Shown piece by piece: positions 12,119-23,690 of a stretch of 64,000 nt of DNA. Position numbers and translations under genes: made by a program. The stretch comes from Tetracentron sinense (taxonomy: Eukaryota > Streptophyta > Magnoliopsida > Trochodendrales > Trochodendraceae). Each line of letters opens with the position of its first letter. Within the stretch, counting starts at the first letter, position 1. The stretch lies in NCBI GenBank assembly GCA_015143295.1, contig CM026567.1:12976416-13040415 (forward strand), given 5' to 3'. A model generated the notes under the pieces. The model made no database searches. It was given only the letters and a program-made list of their open reading frames with translations, and was not told the origin of the DNA.

Positions 12119-12830
12119 GGGTACCATTGTTGTTAGTGATATTTTTTCCTTTCATTCACCTCACTTCAACTTCAAGGTGAGAGCAGCCGTTGAATATTGT
12201 TGGTTGGAAATAGGAGTGTCCTAGTTTTGTATATACCAAGCATGAGGAGTGAGCCATTATTGCATGCATGTAGATTAGAGGAATTGTCTTTGACATTAAG
12301 GTGATGACGGATGGGAATTGTTTGTTGGATTGTGATACTATTTGAAATTGTAGATTTGTCATCCTTGGGTTATCATACTAATTCAAATAATAGATTTTTC
12401 ATCTTTGGGTTGTGATACTATTTTAAATTGCTTGTTGTATCACTTATTTGCAAACAATATCAAAATGCTTATTCATATTGGTGTGTTTGAATTGTGACTC
12501 AGAAAGAAGAAGACTCGTCATCCAGGTGTTTTGCTTGGAATGGTGGTTCGGGAGCAAAGGTGCAATGGAGGAAAACATAAGAAGCATGGAGAGAGAATGG
12601 GCATTGTAATGGTAGATAGGGGGTGACATGTTGTATAAAATTTTTAAGGAAAGGCTTTGTAACGGTGTCAGCCCTTATAAAATTTGAATTGTTCAAGGAT
12701 TCAATAGAGTTGTCTTGTATATGATTTTTATAGTTGACATTTATATGAAATTTTCTATTTTGCAAGTGCCAGTCCCAACCAAATGTTCATAATTATATAA
12801 TTATATCATGCAATCTTGTTAAAGTCACAA
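12119..12830. other. AT-rich intergenic stretch with a short direct repeat
   Basis: No gene seen. About 2.5 copies of a ~43-bp unit (GTGATACTATTT...TAGATTTTTCATCTTTGGGTT type) lie at 12328-12430. The short ORFs on the - strand at 12444-12765 have no recognisable features. Confidence 0.5.
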
Positions 12831-12929
12831 AGAATGACATTGTAAGCATGCGCCAATGTTCCTTGGGGGGTATCCTGAAAGGAAAAACATATCACTAGCT
12901 GAATCTGGGAAAATTAGTAATTCTGTGTA

Positions 12930-13110
12930 TTCTCGCTCGTGCAGGTATAAATCACGCTCGAATAGATGGGATATAACTTCGCAACTGGTATTTGAGTCAC
13001 AACAAAACCATGCTCGCTCGAGCGACCATAAATCTTGCTCGAGAGAAAAATGATACAAAAATACGACATGATGTATGAGTAAAAACCGATTTAAACTCGC
13101 TCGATCGAGT
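12930..13110. repeat. CTCG/CGAG-type short palindromes
   Basis: Scattered CTCGCTCG, GCTCGAGC (13015-13045) and CTCGCTCGATCGAG (about 13096-13110) motifs in otherwise AT-rich DNA. They resemble the CGATCG arrays of the LTRs and of 13700-14450 but with a CTC..GAG flank. Confidence 0.5.
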
Positions 13111-13130
13111 ATCATGAAAAATTGGATTTT

Positions 13131-13640
13131 GGACTCCTAGGTGCAACTTCGGTGTATTTTGGAAGGCCGAATAGGCTAGTTGTAGTTACACCTCAGTTGC
13201 ACCGTCTTCAACAGAGTTGCACCCAAGGTTTTTTTCACTCATTTGATGCATTTAAGCCTTTAATAAAAAAAAATAGGGTCGTCTTTATGGGAAATCTGAA
13301 TTTGGAGTCTAAGGAGCAACTTGGGTGTGTTTACGAGGGCTTAGGGACCGAATGGAGTTGCATGTCAACTTGGGTGTGTTTACGAGGCCTTAGGGCTAGT
13401 TCGAGTTGCACCTCAGTTGCACCCTCCTCAATGGAGTTACACCCAAGGTTTTTTTCGCTCATTTGGATGCATTTAAGCCTTTCATAAAAAAAAATAGGGT
13501 CATCTTTAAGGAAAATCCGAGTTTGGACCCTTAATGTCAACTTGGGTGTGTTTACGAGGCCTTAGGGCTAGTTCGAGTTGCACCTCAGTTGCACCCTCCT
13601 CAATGAAATTGCACCCAAGGTTTTTTTCACTCATTGTGAT
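13131..13640 (-). repeat. three units of the ~170-bp repeat, inverted relative to the 20450-23690 array
   Basis: Three copies carrying the reverse complement of the right-hand units: GTGTGTTTACGAGGCCTTAGG, AGTTGCACCTCAGTTGCACC, CTCCTCAATGGAGTTACACCC, TTTTTTTCACTCATTT and AAATAGGGTCATCTTTAAGG in the same order. ORFs here (13122-13722) merely translate the repeat. Confidence 0.85.
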
Positions 13641-13664
13641 ACATTTGGCCAAATTCGAGTTCCA

Positions 13665-14445
13665 CCCTCCAGTTTTAATATTCAAAAAAATAAATAAATT
13701 TCGGGGTTACGATCGATTGTAGCACATCGACTAACGATCGTAAAATCACAGTAATGAGGCAAACTCTCTGTTCATTTTACGATCGATCGTAGAATACCTA
13801 CGAACGATCGTAAAATCACAGAAAAGAGGCAAACTCTCTGTTCCATTTACGATCGATCTTAGAATATCTACGAACGATCGTAGAATCACAGTAAAGAGGC
13901 AAACTTTCTGTTTATATTACGATGGATCGTATAACACCTACGAACGATCGTTGAACACCTACGAATGATCGTAGAATAACTACGAACGATTGGGGAGTCG
14001 CTTTCATTTGGCCAAATACATGGTTCCATTTACGATCGATCGTACGGTATTGTACGATCGATCGTAAAAGTCTGGTTGATTTTTTGGGTGGGTTCCAAGT
14101 ATCCCACCCTCCAACTTTCATATTCAAAAAATAAATAATAATCGGGGTTACTATCGATCGTAACACACCTACGAACGATCTTAAAATCATAGAAAAGAGG
14201 TAAACTCTCACCCAAGGTTTACGATCGATCGTAGAATATCTACGAACGATCGTAGAATCACAGTAAAGAGGCAAACTTTCTGTTTTTATTACGATCGATC
14301 GTATAACACCTACGAACGATCGTAGAACACCTACGAACGATCGTAGAATAAATACGAATGATCGTAGAGTCCCTTTCATTTGGCCAAATACATGGTTCCA
14401 TTTACGATCGTTCGTACGGCAATCTACGATCGGTCGTAGACTCGC
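13665..14445. repeat. array of TACGATCGATCGTA palindromes in two ~440-bp blocks
   Basis: About twenty sites of the type TACGATCGATCGTA or TACGAACGATCGTA, separated by AAATCACAG...GAGGCAAACT or ACACC spacers. A duplicated lead (CCACCCTCCA..., ATTCAAAAAA.AAATAA, TCGGGGTTAC) at 13663 and 14102 shows the array consists of two blocks. It ends about 380 bp upstream of the PF20167-like ORF start and may contain its promoter; that is inference from position. Confidence 0.85.
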
Positions 14446-14822
14446 GATTCTGATTCTTTTACAGTTCGGATTTCTCCCATGGGGCCATCCTCTACCTCTC
14501 CACTGTCCACTCTTCACCTGCCTTCTCCTCTTCTCTTCTCTCCCTCCAATATCTATCGGAGGCCGTGTTCCCCCTTGGATCATCCGTTGCAACCCCCCAT
14601 CGTCCTTGTAAGTTTCCTCTCTTTCTTGTTTACGGTTCTAGGCTGATCTCCCGACCCCCTCGCACCATTTTTTCTTCTTAGATTTGGGTGGAGTTGTCCC
14701 CCTTTATCAGTGTAGATTCTCACCTGCCCTCTACGTTGGATGATTTATTTGCTCCACTTTTGCGTGATCGTGCACACACCCTGTTTGTTTGCTATTTTGC
14801 CTCCCCCACTTTTTGTTTACAA

Positions 14823-15992
14823 ATGGGTCCCAAACGTGCACGTCAAGCCCGAATCATGCCCCCAGCCTCCCCACCATCTCCTCAATCTTCCTCCCAACCC
14901 CCATCACCGCAGGCCCCACCGCCTAAATCTCCAGTCTGGCATGCCATCCTAGAGCCCTACCTCTTCGATTATCAAGTTGGGCGGATGGCTGTGTTTGATC
15001 TCCAGTTTTTCCAAGAGGTTCCGGAGGCCTCCTTTGGCCTAACTGAACTCGCTTCTAGGGGCCTTCAGTTCTTCATCACCCCCACTGGGTCCACTTACCC
15101 TAGGCTCGTCCGCCTTTTTTATCAGAACATGTCCGTTAAGGATGGTGATCCTCCCACCCTCGAGTCCACTATCGATGGGCATCCCATTTCTGTCACTCAT
15201 GCATCCATTGGTCATGCTCTTGATTATCCGGCCGCCCGTCCCTCCAGCGCCTGACACATGGACCCCAACATCACCCTCGAGTTTATGGTGAACGACATGT
15301 GTGGAGGCAGGTTTCATAACTCCACATGTACTAGGCGCTCCTACCTTCCGGCTAAATGTTGGTTTTTGGATACAGTTTTTGCCCGCAACTTGTATCCCAT
15401 CAACCATAAGACCGAGCGCCAAGGTCCCCTTTTGGAGGCGGTTTATCATGTTTACAAGGGCGCTTGGCTTGATGTGGTTGAGCCGATCTTCGACACCATT
15501 CGGCGTGTCTATGTAGAGCAGATCCAGTTCAAGAATAAGAAGGCCGAGAAACGAGAACTCCATTTTGGTAATTTGATTACCAAACTTATTCTTCAGTGTG
15601 GTTTTGAGATTTCGGAGGACGAAGAGGAATGGAATGAGCTTCCCAAATACCATAAACGAGATTGGACCCGGAGTATGACAGCTCTAACCAAGGCCCCCGG
15701 CTCCTCCTCTTCTTCTCCACCGACTCGGCAGGCCCCTTCGGCACCACGTACGGTTGGTGCTGCCTCCTCTGCTTCGGCCCCTGCTGATGCACTCTCTGTT
15801 GACCGTCGGCTTGCCGATCTTTGCGATCGATTTCAGGCCACCTACACAGCCGATAGCCGCCGGTTGACTGCGTTCCTCGATGCTTATGGGGCGGATGAAG
15901 AAGCTCGATTGGAGGATCGCCGTCTACTTCGCACTATGGTGGAAGCTTATTTTGAGCCGGAGCCGGACTCGCCACCTTTGCCCCCCACCTAG
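14823..15992 (+). pseudogene. PF20167-like 'putative plant transposon protein', one in-frame TGA
   Basis: One continuous frame from ATG 14823 (MGPKRARQAR) to TAG 15990-15992, about 389 codons, broken only by TGA at 15252-15254. Before the stop: a basic start, a Pro/Ser-rich segment (residues about 15-40), then a globular part with FYQNMSVKDGD. After it: YLPAKCWFLDTVFARNLYPI, an acidic DEEEW stretch, a Ser/Pro/Ala linker and a C-terminal helix-rich, charged tail. The layout matches, from memory, plant proteins named 'putative plant transposon protein domain'; their biochemical role is unknown. The upstream in-frame ATG at 14688 gives a longer form; 14823 was preferred because MGPKRAR-type starts with nuclear-signal-like basic residues are typical. 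The TGA could be a CGA-to-TGA transition. GC-rich coding sequence contrasts with AT-rich flanks. Confidence 0.6.
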
Positions 15993-17100
15993 GCCTTCCC
16001 ATTTTAGTCATTGCCTTGTTTTTTGTTTTTTAATTTCTGGGTTATGAATTTTGTGGGAAATGTAGACTATGTGGACTCGGTGTACTTTTTTTTTGTATGG
16101 GGAGTGGACCCCTAGTTTGGTTGTCTTTATGCTACTATTGCCTATGTATGCCTTGATGTTTGCTTGTATATCACTGGCCGTGATATTACTTTTATTTTCT
16201 TGGCCCATGTTATTCACTGTTACCCCTTCTCTTGCGAGTCGACTGGACGCGCTTTGCGCTCGCTTTGATAGTTTTCAGGGACCATGCCACAGGTGTTTTG
16301 ATTGGCTTTGGTAGCCTTATGCTACGCCTTAGCGAGACATGTCCCCTTAGTGAGACATGTCCCTGTTTAAAATGATGAATGAATGCCAATTATTTCCTAA
16401 ATTCGTTGAGTCTTTTAATTTCTTTAAGGAGCAAAGGTTCAAATATACTTATTATTATTATTTTTATATGTTTTAACTACATTCAGCGAGAATGTTCTAG
16501 CCAAAATAGCCTGAAATTGAAAGCGAATGTCAATGGTGACTGTATTTGCATTCCCTGATGGCTTACTGCGTTCCTGGAATTTTTTCAATTGCCCGATGAA
16601 GTTTGGGGTTGAGCAGTTGGCAATTGAGGACAGTTAACCCATTTTAAGCATGTAACAATATCCACAGGTATAAAGCTGTGAAACCATCCTCAATAAAAGC
16701 ATTATGTTATTTATCCAAAAACTATATATAAAGCTCTCAAATGAAGGAACAGAGGAAAATTACACCGGTTGAAGACTGTTAGGGTGAGGATGAAGGCTTG
16801 AGATAGATATTAGTCGGCGTAGCATGGGAACACTAATTGATGGCTGACTTACAACGTCGCGCGAGCGAGTAAACACACCGGCTGAGTAAACATTGCGACC
16901 TTCCATTCCCACTTCTTAAAAACTAATCATTTATTTTTTGAGCACAAGTTTTTAACCGAGATGACCCTAGTGTGAAACTGCAACTAGCCATGGAGCCCCA
17001 AAAACAAGGGGTTTTATCAAATTCTTCTATAAATCTCATGCAGGTATGGACATCGCCTGAGTAAACACACCGGCAATAACAACGTTCTACAAGATAACAA
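15993..17100. other. non-coding stretch between PF20167-like ORF and MULE
   Basis: No gene recognised. Two copies of GAGTAAACACACCGGC lie at about 16867 and 17060. A 22-bp sequence at 16646-16667 is repeated exactly at 19881-19902 on the other side of the transposase gene. Confidence 0.5.
16646..16667. repeat. 22-bp direct repeat, left copy
   Basis: Begins AAGCATGTAACAATATCC and is identical to 19881-19902. Downstream similarity (ATGTTATTTATC) continues in both copies. The pair brackets the transposase gene. Confidence 0.75.
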
Positions 17101-17104
17101 AATA

Positions 17105-17390
17105 ACGAACCGTTCTTCGATTATCATATGTTCATAATAACATGAAAATGTTCGCCAAAATTAGAATGTGTACTTTGATTGTCATATGTTAATCAATTGC
17201 AACACAATGATCTTCTCCAAAATTACAAAGAGTTTTTTCATTGTCATATGTTCAAAAAAATCTTCACAGACATTACAAGGTGTTCTTTGATTGACATATG
17301 TTCAAAATATAAACAAAATGTTCTTCACAGACATTACAAGGTGTCCTTCAATTGTCATATGTTCAAAAAAACAACAAAATGTTCGCCATC
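17105..17390. repeat. five copies of a ~55-60-bp repeat at the 3' end of the MULE gene
   Basis: TCATATGTT recurs at about 17125, 17182, 17244, 17297 and 17356, each followed by A-rich sequence and TTC(A/G)CC or CAGACATTACAAGG. The array ends directly downstream of the transposase stop codon. It may be subterminal transposon sequence. Confidence 0.7.
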
Positions 17391-17395
17391 ATTGC

Positions 17396-19800
17396 TTATA
17401 GAGGCTGAGTCCAGTATGTTGGGTACATGTAATGGGGAATTGCGCCTGACGATGGAAATGGTGGTGGAACTTGCTGCGTACCATGTGGGTACATGTAAGG
17501 GTGATATGGTCCATATTGTGGTGGAATAGGCGGCATGCAATATGTGCGAGGCGGTGGTGGAACTTGGTGACCACCGGGCACTTGAGTGGGCTCCAGAATA
17601 GGCTCAAGGGTAGTTGGCTCTTCTTGGAAAGCATTGTCTTCGATATCATCACCTTTGTTAGGACACTTTGGTCGAGTGTGGCCTTCTTTTCGGCATAGGT
17701 TGCACCTCCTTTTTTTCTTCTCCAAATGGGACTTCAATCTCTTACAGGGTTGTCCCTTAGTTCGCACCCTTACAGGATCCCTGATAGCATCAACATTCTT
17801 ATCAATGGGAGATTCACGATTTTCTTCTTGTTCGCTTACATCTTCATTCATACACACTCTCTTCATTTGTTGACTTATGATGCACATCGTGTCATCGTAT
17901 GATTCCTCACTTTCTGCAGCAACAAGAGAGAGGCGGTTGCAAGCGTTTAATAAGTTTCGATGGCAAATTGTCTTCGGGGAATCTGGTGCTCTATACATAT
18001 CATCGCCGCCAGATGGGGTGCCCCCTTTTGCCATTTTTGTCCAACGTGTCATGATAATGGAGTTAGGTAACTTTGTCAACTGCTCAACCTTCATAATTGT
18101 CGTAATGTGGCTGCAAGGAATCCCCACCGTCTCAAACAACGAGCATGTGCACTTGAAGTTTTGATATGTTGTATTACAGTCAACAAGATATCTCAGCTGG
18201 GGATTGTCATATACAGATACAATGTACCTAGGATTACCCTCAAATTCCTCAACTGCCACAATCACATTCTTTCCCTCATTTAGCAACTCCTGTTGCACAA
18301 CCTTGAACATGTTCGCCGTGTAAATCTGCGATGCGTGGCACTCTAAGGATGCCATGTTGCTAAGGAGCACCGGTGCGGTTTGATTTGTAATGCAATCCTC
18401 GCATGCTTCTGCCTCTCGCATTCGTCCAATTGCTTTATCGAACAACTCAATAAATTTGAACAACGGTGTGTGACGATCAAAAACCTTTCGAAATACCGCA
18501 TTCATGCTTTCTGAGCGTTGTGTAGATCGCATCCCAGCAAAGTAGTGGCCTTGAAGGTAAGGGTCCGCCCATAACTCTTTTGTTTTGTACAATTTCTTTG
18601 CCCATGTGTTGTTTTCTAGACTGTGGCTTTGAAGGAGGGCAGCCCATGATTCCTCCCACTCTTGAGGTGTCTCCCCAGATTTCATGCACTCCTCAAAATC
18701 CTTCAAGAACCCTATTTTGTGGATGTTGGATAACACATTCCTCTTTAATTGCCACTGACACAATCGATGGCGTGTTCGAGGAAAAACATATTGAATGGCA
18801 TTGCGCATCGCGTGGTCTCCATCCGTGATAATGGCTTTGGGCTCTTTACCGTTCATTGCTGTGAGGAAGGAGTTGAATACCCAACAAAATGAATCAATTG
18901 TCTCATTGGACAATAAGGCGCATCCAAACAAACAACTATTGCGATGACGGTTCACCCCGACGAAAGCAACAAAAGGCATGTCGTACCGATTTGTCCGGTA
19001 CATTGAGTTAAAGGTCACAACATCGCCAAAAGCCTCATAGTCCACTTGGCATTGACTATCTGCCCAAAATATGTGAAACAGTCGACCCTCTTCATCAATT
19101 AGGTGCTTGCAAATAAACTTTGGATCAATAATTTCCTTATTTTTCATGTATTCCATCACTAACTACACGTCACCATCTTCAAGTTTTTCCTGCTGCTGCC
19201 GATTCACTTGATTATACATGTCCATTTGGGTAAAACCCAAATTCTTGTAACCCCCAGCATTTTTTAACATTAAGTCCATTACTTGTCTAGTCCTTATGCC
19301 AGAACCTACTAGTGCCTTATCTCTGCTTTCTGAACCTCATCCATTCTTCTATGTAACCTTAAGTGATTGACTTCTGTAGGATGTGCAAACTGATGATTGT
19401 GCTCGGGTTTAAACTCCTTCACGTTCCATCGTCCTGTGATTTTGTCCAAATTTATGACCAATGATTCATTACAACCACATCTAGACAGGGGTCTCGGCTT
19501 ACGCATTCTACCATCTAGTTCCATGTATTTCTTTAATCTGTGCTCTCTTCTTGAACAAACAAACCGCCGTGAGGTAATAACATGACCTCTAAAGCGTACA
19601 ACATTGTCCTTTCGCGTGCTAAACCCCATGCTCCTAGCATATGAGTTGTAGAATTCATAACCTTCAGCTTCTGATACGAACTTAAGTTCCATAACATCTT
19701 CATACTTAATACCATTGACAAAATGACCGAGAGATGGCTCATCATAGAGATCAACAACATCATCGTCATTAATGTCATAGTGAGTAGACGGCCCTGCCAT
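17396..19800 (-). pseudogene. FAR1/FHY3-related MULE transposase, one frameshift and one nonsense codon
   Basis: Reads from ATG 19798-19800 (MAGPSTHYDIND) to TAA 17396-17398. N-terminal FAR1-type DNA-binding domain: EAEGYEFYNSYARSMGF, CSRREH, RCGCNESL and HNHQF, supplying the C-C-H-H zinc ligands. A one-base loss near 19310 shifts the frame, and a TAG near 19160 (CAG-to-TAG fits) separates the 163-residue N part from the 587-residue C part. The C part has the MULE catalytic domain: FWADSQCQ, FGDVVTFNSMYRTN, AIITDGDHAMRNAI and HRLCQWQLKRN, so two acidic residues of the DDE triad are visible. A SWIM zinc finger follows (CTCSLFETVGIPCSHI), then a CCHC knuckle CNLCRKEGHTRPKCP and a Pro/Tyr-rich tail. 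FAR1-like genes can be domesticated transcription factors; the two disabling changes and repeat surroundings favour a dead transposon. Confidence 0.85.
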
Positions 19801-19880
19801 GTTTCACAACTTTTACAACTGGCATCTGCAAAAACACAAAGAAAATGTAAAACACATCACTAAGTCATCAACACCTCATC

Positions 19881-19902
19881 AAGCATGTAACAATATCCAC
19901 AG
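19881..19902. repeat. 22-bp direct repeat, right copy
   Basis: Exact partner of 16646-16667, in the same orientation, 81 bp upstream of the transposase start codon. Confidence 0.75.
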
Positions 19903-20042
19903 ATACAACAAAGTAACTTATCATTGCAAAATGTTATTTATCAGATGAAGTAGAGGTACTAAATAAAACTTATTGAGAGTGCAATGTGTGTCTAATTTGA
20001 TGCATTTGCTATTGGAATGGCTCTAATTCAAGAATTTTGCAG

Positions 20043-20153
20043 GTCGGGTTGGCTAACATTCTAGATATGTTCTATGAAGATCCACATACTCTCCCAGATA
20101 AACAACTGTCATGTGGGGTGGTTGTAGATTTCACCAACTTATCAAAGGATAAG
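20043..20153 (+). pseudogene. isolated 37-codon exon-like segment of unknown gene
   Basis: An open 111-nt segment starts after TTTTGCAG and ends at AAG before GTACAC, so both ends look like splice sites. It encodes VGLANILDMFYEDPHTLPDK followed by QLSCGVVVDFTNLSKDK. I do not recognise the family. It sits between the MULE gene and the ~170-bp array, where captured gene fragments are often found. Neighbouring exons are not visible. Confidence 0.35.
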
Positions 20154-20449
20154 GTACACAACTGCACCTTGTATATCTTTTCGCATTGTACCACTATGTA
20201 GTTGGAAATTTTAATTTGTATGGTTCAAAAGCCTGATAAACATATGAGAATAGGAAGGTAGTCTTGAAACTATATTAAATGCTAAAGGTTCACGATAACA
20301 TTGTCTTATTTTGTTTCTTAATATTACATGCATGAAGCTTAGCATGTTCGTATTATCCTATTGGAAAAAATCATTGTTATTCAATAGCATTCTCACTTAT
20401 TGTTCCCAAGGAGTTGCAGAGAAGCACTTTTATGTGGAAAGTGCTATCT

Positions 20450-23400
20450 ATCACCCTTCCCAAGGAGTTAAAGATGACCCCATTTTTTTTGGATGAAAGT
20501 GTTAAATGTGTCCTAATGAGTGAAAAACACCTTGGGTGCAACTCTATTGAGGAGGGTGCAACTGAGGTGCAACTCGCACTAGCTCCATGGCCTCGTAAAC
20601 ACACCGAAGTTGACATTAAGGGTCCAACTTCGGATTTTCCTTAAAGATGACCCCATGTTTTTTGATAAAAGGGTTAAATGTTTACCAAAGAGTGAAAAAA
20701 ACCTTGGGTGCAACTCTATTGAGGAGGGTGCAACTGAGGTGCAACTCGAAGTAGCCCTAAGGCCTCGTAAACATACCGAAGTTGACATTAAGTATATAAA
20801 TTCGGTTTTTCCTTAAATATGACTTCATTTTATTCGATGAAAGGCTTCAATATATCCTAAGGAGTGAAAAAACTTTTGGGTATAACTCTATTGAGGAGGG
20901 TGCAACGGAGGTGTAACGCCAAGTTGCACTAAGGCATCGTAAACACTCCGAATATGTTATTAAGAGTCCAAATTCGGTTTTTTCTTAAAGATGACCCCAT
21001 TCTCTTCGATGATAGGCTTCAATATATCTCATGAAGTGAAAAAACTATTGGGTGCAACTCTATTGAAGAGGGTGCAACTAAGGTGCAACTCGAACTACCC
21101 CCAATGCCTTGTAAACACACCGAATATGTTATTAAGAGTCAAATTCGGTTTTTTCTTAAAGATGACCCCATTCTCTTCGATGATAGGCTTCAATATATCC
21201 CATGGAGTGAAAAACCCATTGGGTGCAACTATATTGAGGATGGTGCAACTTAGGTGCAACTGAGGTACAACTCGAACTAGCCCTAAGGCCTTGTAAATAC
21301 ACCGAATATGTTATTAAGAGTCCAAATTCAGTTTTTCCTTAAATATATCCCATGAAGTATCCCATGAAGTAAGAAAATCCTTTGGTGCTACTCTATTAAG
21401 GAGGGTGCAATTGAGGTGCAACTCGAACTAGCCATAAGGCCTTGTAAACATAACGAAGTTGACATTAAGAGTCAAAATTTGATTTTTCTTTAAAGATGAC
21501 CCTATGTTCTTTGATGAAAGACTTTAATATATCGTAAATAGTGAAAAAAACCTTGGGTGCAACTCTATTGAGGAGGGTGCAACTCGAAGTAGCCCTAAGG
21601 CCTCGTAAACATACCGAAGTTGACATTGAGAGTCCAAATTCGGTTTTTCCTTAAAGATGACCCAATTTTCTTCGATGAAAGGCTTCAATATATCCCAATA
21701 AGTGAAAAAACATTTGTATACAACTCTATTGAGGAGGGTGCAACCGAGGTGCAACGCCAAGTCGCCCTAAGGCATCATTAACACACCAAATATATTATTA
21801 AGAGTCCAAATTCGGTTTTTCCTTAAAGTTGACACCATTATCTTTGATGATAGGCTTCAATATATCCCATGGGGTAAAAATATCATTGGGTGAAACTCTA
21901 TTGAGGAGGGTGCAACTCGAATTAGCCCTAAGGCCTCGTAAACACACCAAATATGTTATTAATAGTCCAAATTCGATTTTTTATTGAAGATGACCCCATT
22001 TTCTTCGATGATAGGCTTCAATATATCCCATAGAGTGAGAAAACTCTTGGATGTAACTCTATTGAAGAAGGCGTAACTGAGGTGCAACTCGAGCTGGCCC
22101 TAAGGCCTTGTAAACACACTGAATATGTTATTAAGAGTCCAAATTCGATTTTTCCTTAAAGATAATCAAATTTTCTTCGATGATAGGCTTTAATATATTC
22201 CATAGAGTGAAAAAACCATTTGGTGCAATTCTATTGAGGAGGGTACAACTGAGGTGCAACTCGAACTGGTCCTAAGGCCTTGTAAACATACCGAAGTTGA
22301 CATTAAGAGTCCAAATTCCGTTTTTCCTTAAAGATGACCTCATGTTCTTTTATGAAAGGTTTTAATATATCGCAAGGAATGAAAGAAACCTTGAGTGTAA
22401 CTCTATTGAGGAGGGTGCAACTGAGGTGCAACTCAAAGTAGCCCTAAGGCCTCGTAAACATACCGAAGTTGACATTAAGGATCCAAATTCGGTTTTTCCT
22501 TAAAGATGACTCCATTTTCTTCGATGAAAGGCTTTAATATATCCTAAGGAGTGAAAAAACTTTTTAATGCAACTCTATTGAGGAGAGTGCAACCGAGGTG
22601 CAATGCCAAGTCGCCTTAAGGCATCGTAAACACCGAATATGTTATTAAGAGTCTAAATTCGGTTTTTCCTTGAAGATGACACCATTCTTTTCGATGATAG
22701 GCTTTAATATATTCCATGGAGTGAAAAAACCCTTGGGTGCAATTCTATTGAGGAGGGTGCAACTAAGGTGCAACTCGAACTAGCCCTAAGGCCTCGTAAA
22801 CACACTGAATATGTTATTAAGAGTCAAAATTCAGTTTTTCATTAAAGATGACCCCATTTTATTCGATGATAAGCTTCAATATATCTGATGGAGTGAAAAA
22901 ACTCTTGGGTGCAACTCTATTAAGGGGGGTGCAACTGAGGTGCAACTCGAACTAGCCCTAAGGCCTCGTAAACACATCGAAGTTGACATTAAGAGTCAAA
23001 ATTATGATTTTTCTTAAAAATGTCCCCATGTTCTTTGATGAAAGGCTTTAATATATCGCAAGGAGTGAAAAAAATCTTGGGTACAACTCTATTGAGGAGG
23101 GTGCAACTGAGGTGTAACTTGAAGTAGCCATAAGGCCTCGTAAACATACCGAAGTTGACATTAAGAGTCCAAATTCTGATTTTCTTTAAAGATAATCCCA
23201 TGTTCTTCGATGAAAGGCTTCAATATATCCAAATGAGTTAAAAAACCTTTGGGTGCAACTCTGTTGAGGAAGGTGCAACCGAGGTGCAACGCCAAGTAGC
23301 CCTACGGCATTGTAAACACATCAAATATGTTATTAAGAGTCCAAATTCGGTTTTTCCTTAAAGATGACCCATTTTCTTTGATGAAAAGTTTCAATATATC

Positions 23401-23690
23401 ACAAAAAGTTGAAAAAGACTTGAGTGCAACTCTATTGAGGAGGGTGCAACTAAGGTGCAACTCGAAATAGTCCTAAGGCCTCGTAAACACATCGAATATG
23501 TTATTAAGAGTCCAAATTCGGTTTTTCCTTAAAGATGACCCCATTTTCTTTGATGAAAGACTTTAATATATCGCAAGGAGTGAAAAAAAACCTTGTGTGC
23601 AACTCTATTGATGTGGGTGCAACTCTATTGAGGTGTAATTCCAAGTAGCCCAAATTCAGTTTTTTCATTAAGATAAGTCTTTTAGCCCAA
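20450..23690 (+). repeat. ~19-copy tandem array of a ~170-bp repeat
   Basis: Each unit contains AAAGATGACCCCATTTTCTT, GATGAAAGGCTTCAATATAT, GTGAAAAAACC, TTGGGTGCAACTCTATTGAG, GAGGGTGCAACTGAGGTGCA, CTAGCCCTAAGGCCTCGTAA and TATTAAGAGTCCAAATTCGG. Successive GGGTGCAACTC starts are near 20534, 20706, 20876, 21050 and 21218, continuing to about 23592. Copies differ by many substitutions, so the array is not recent. All ORFs in it are translations of the repeat. Three inverted units lie at 13131-13640. Confidence 0.9.

Noticed and set aside
13912..14592. 226-codon - strand ORF with RSFVGVLRSFVGV repeats
   Set aside because: Encoded by the ACGATCGTA palindrome array; low-complexity translation without domain.
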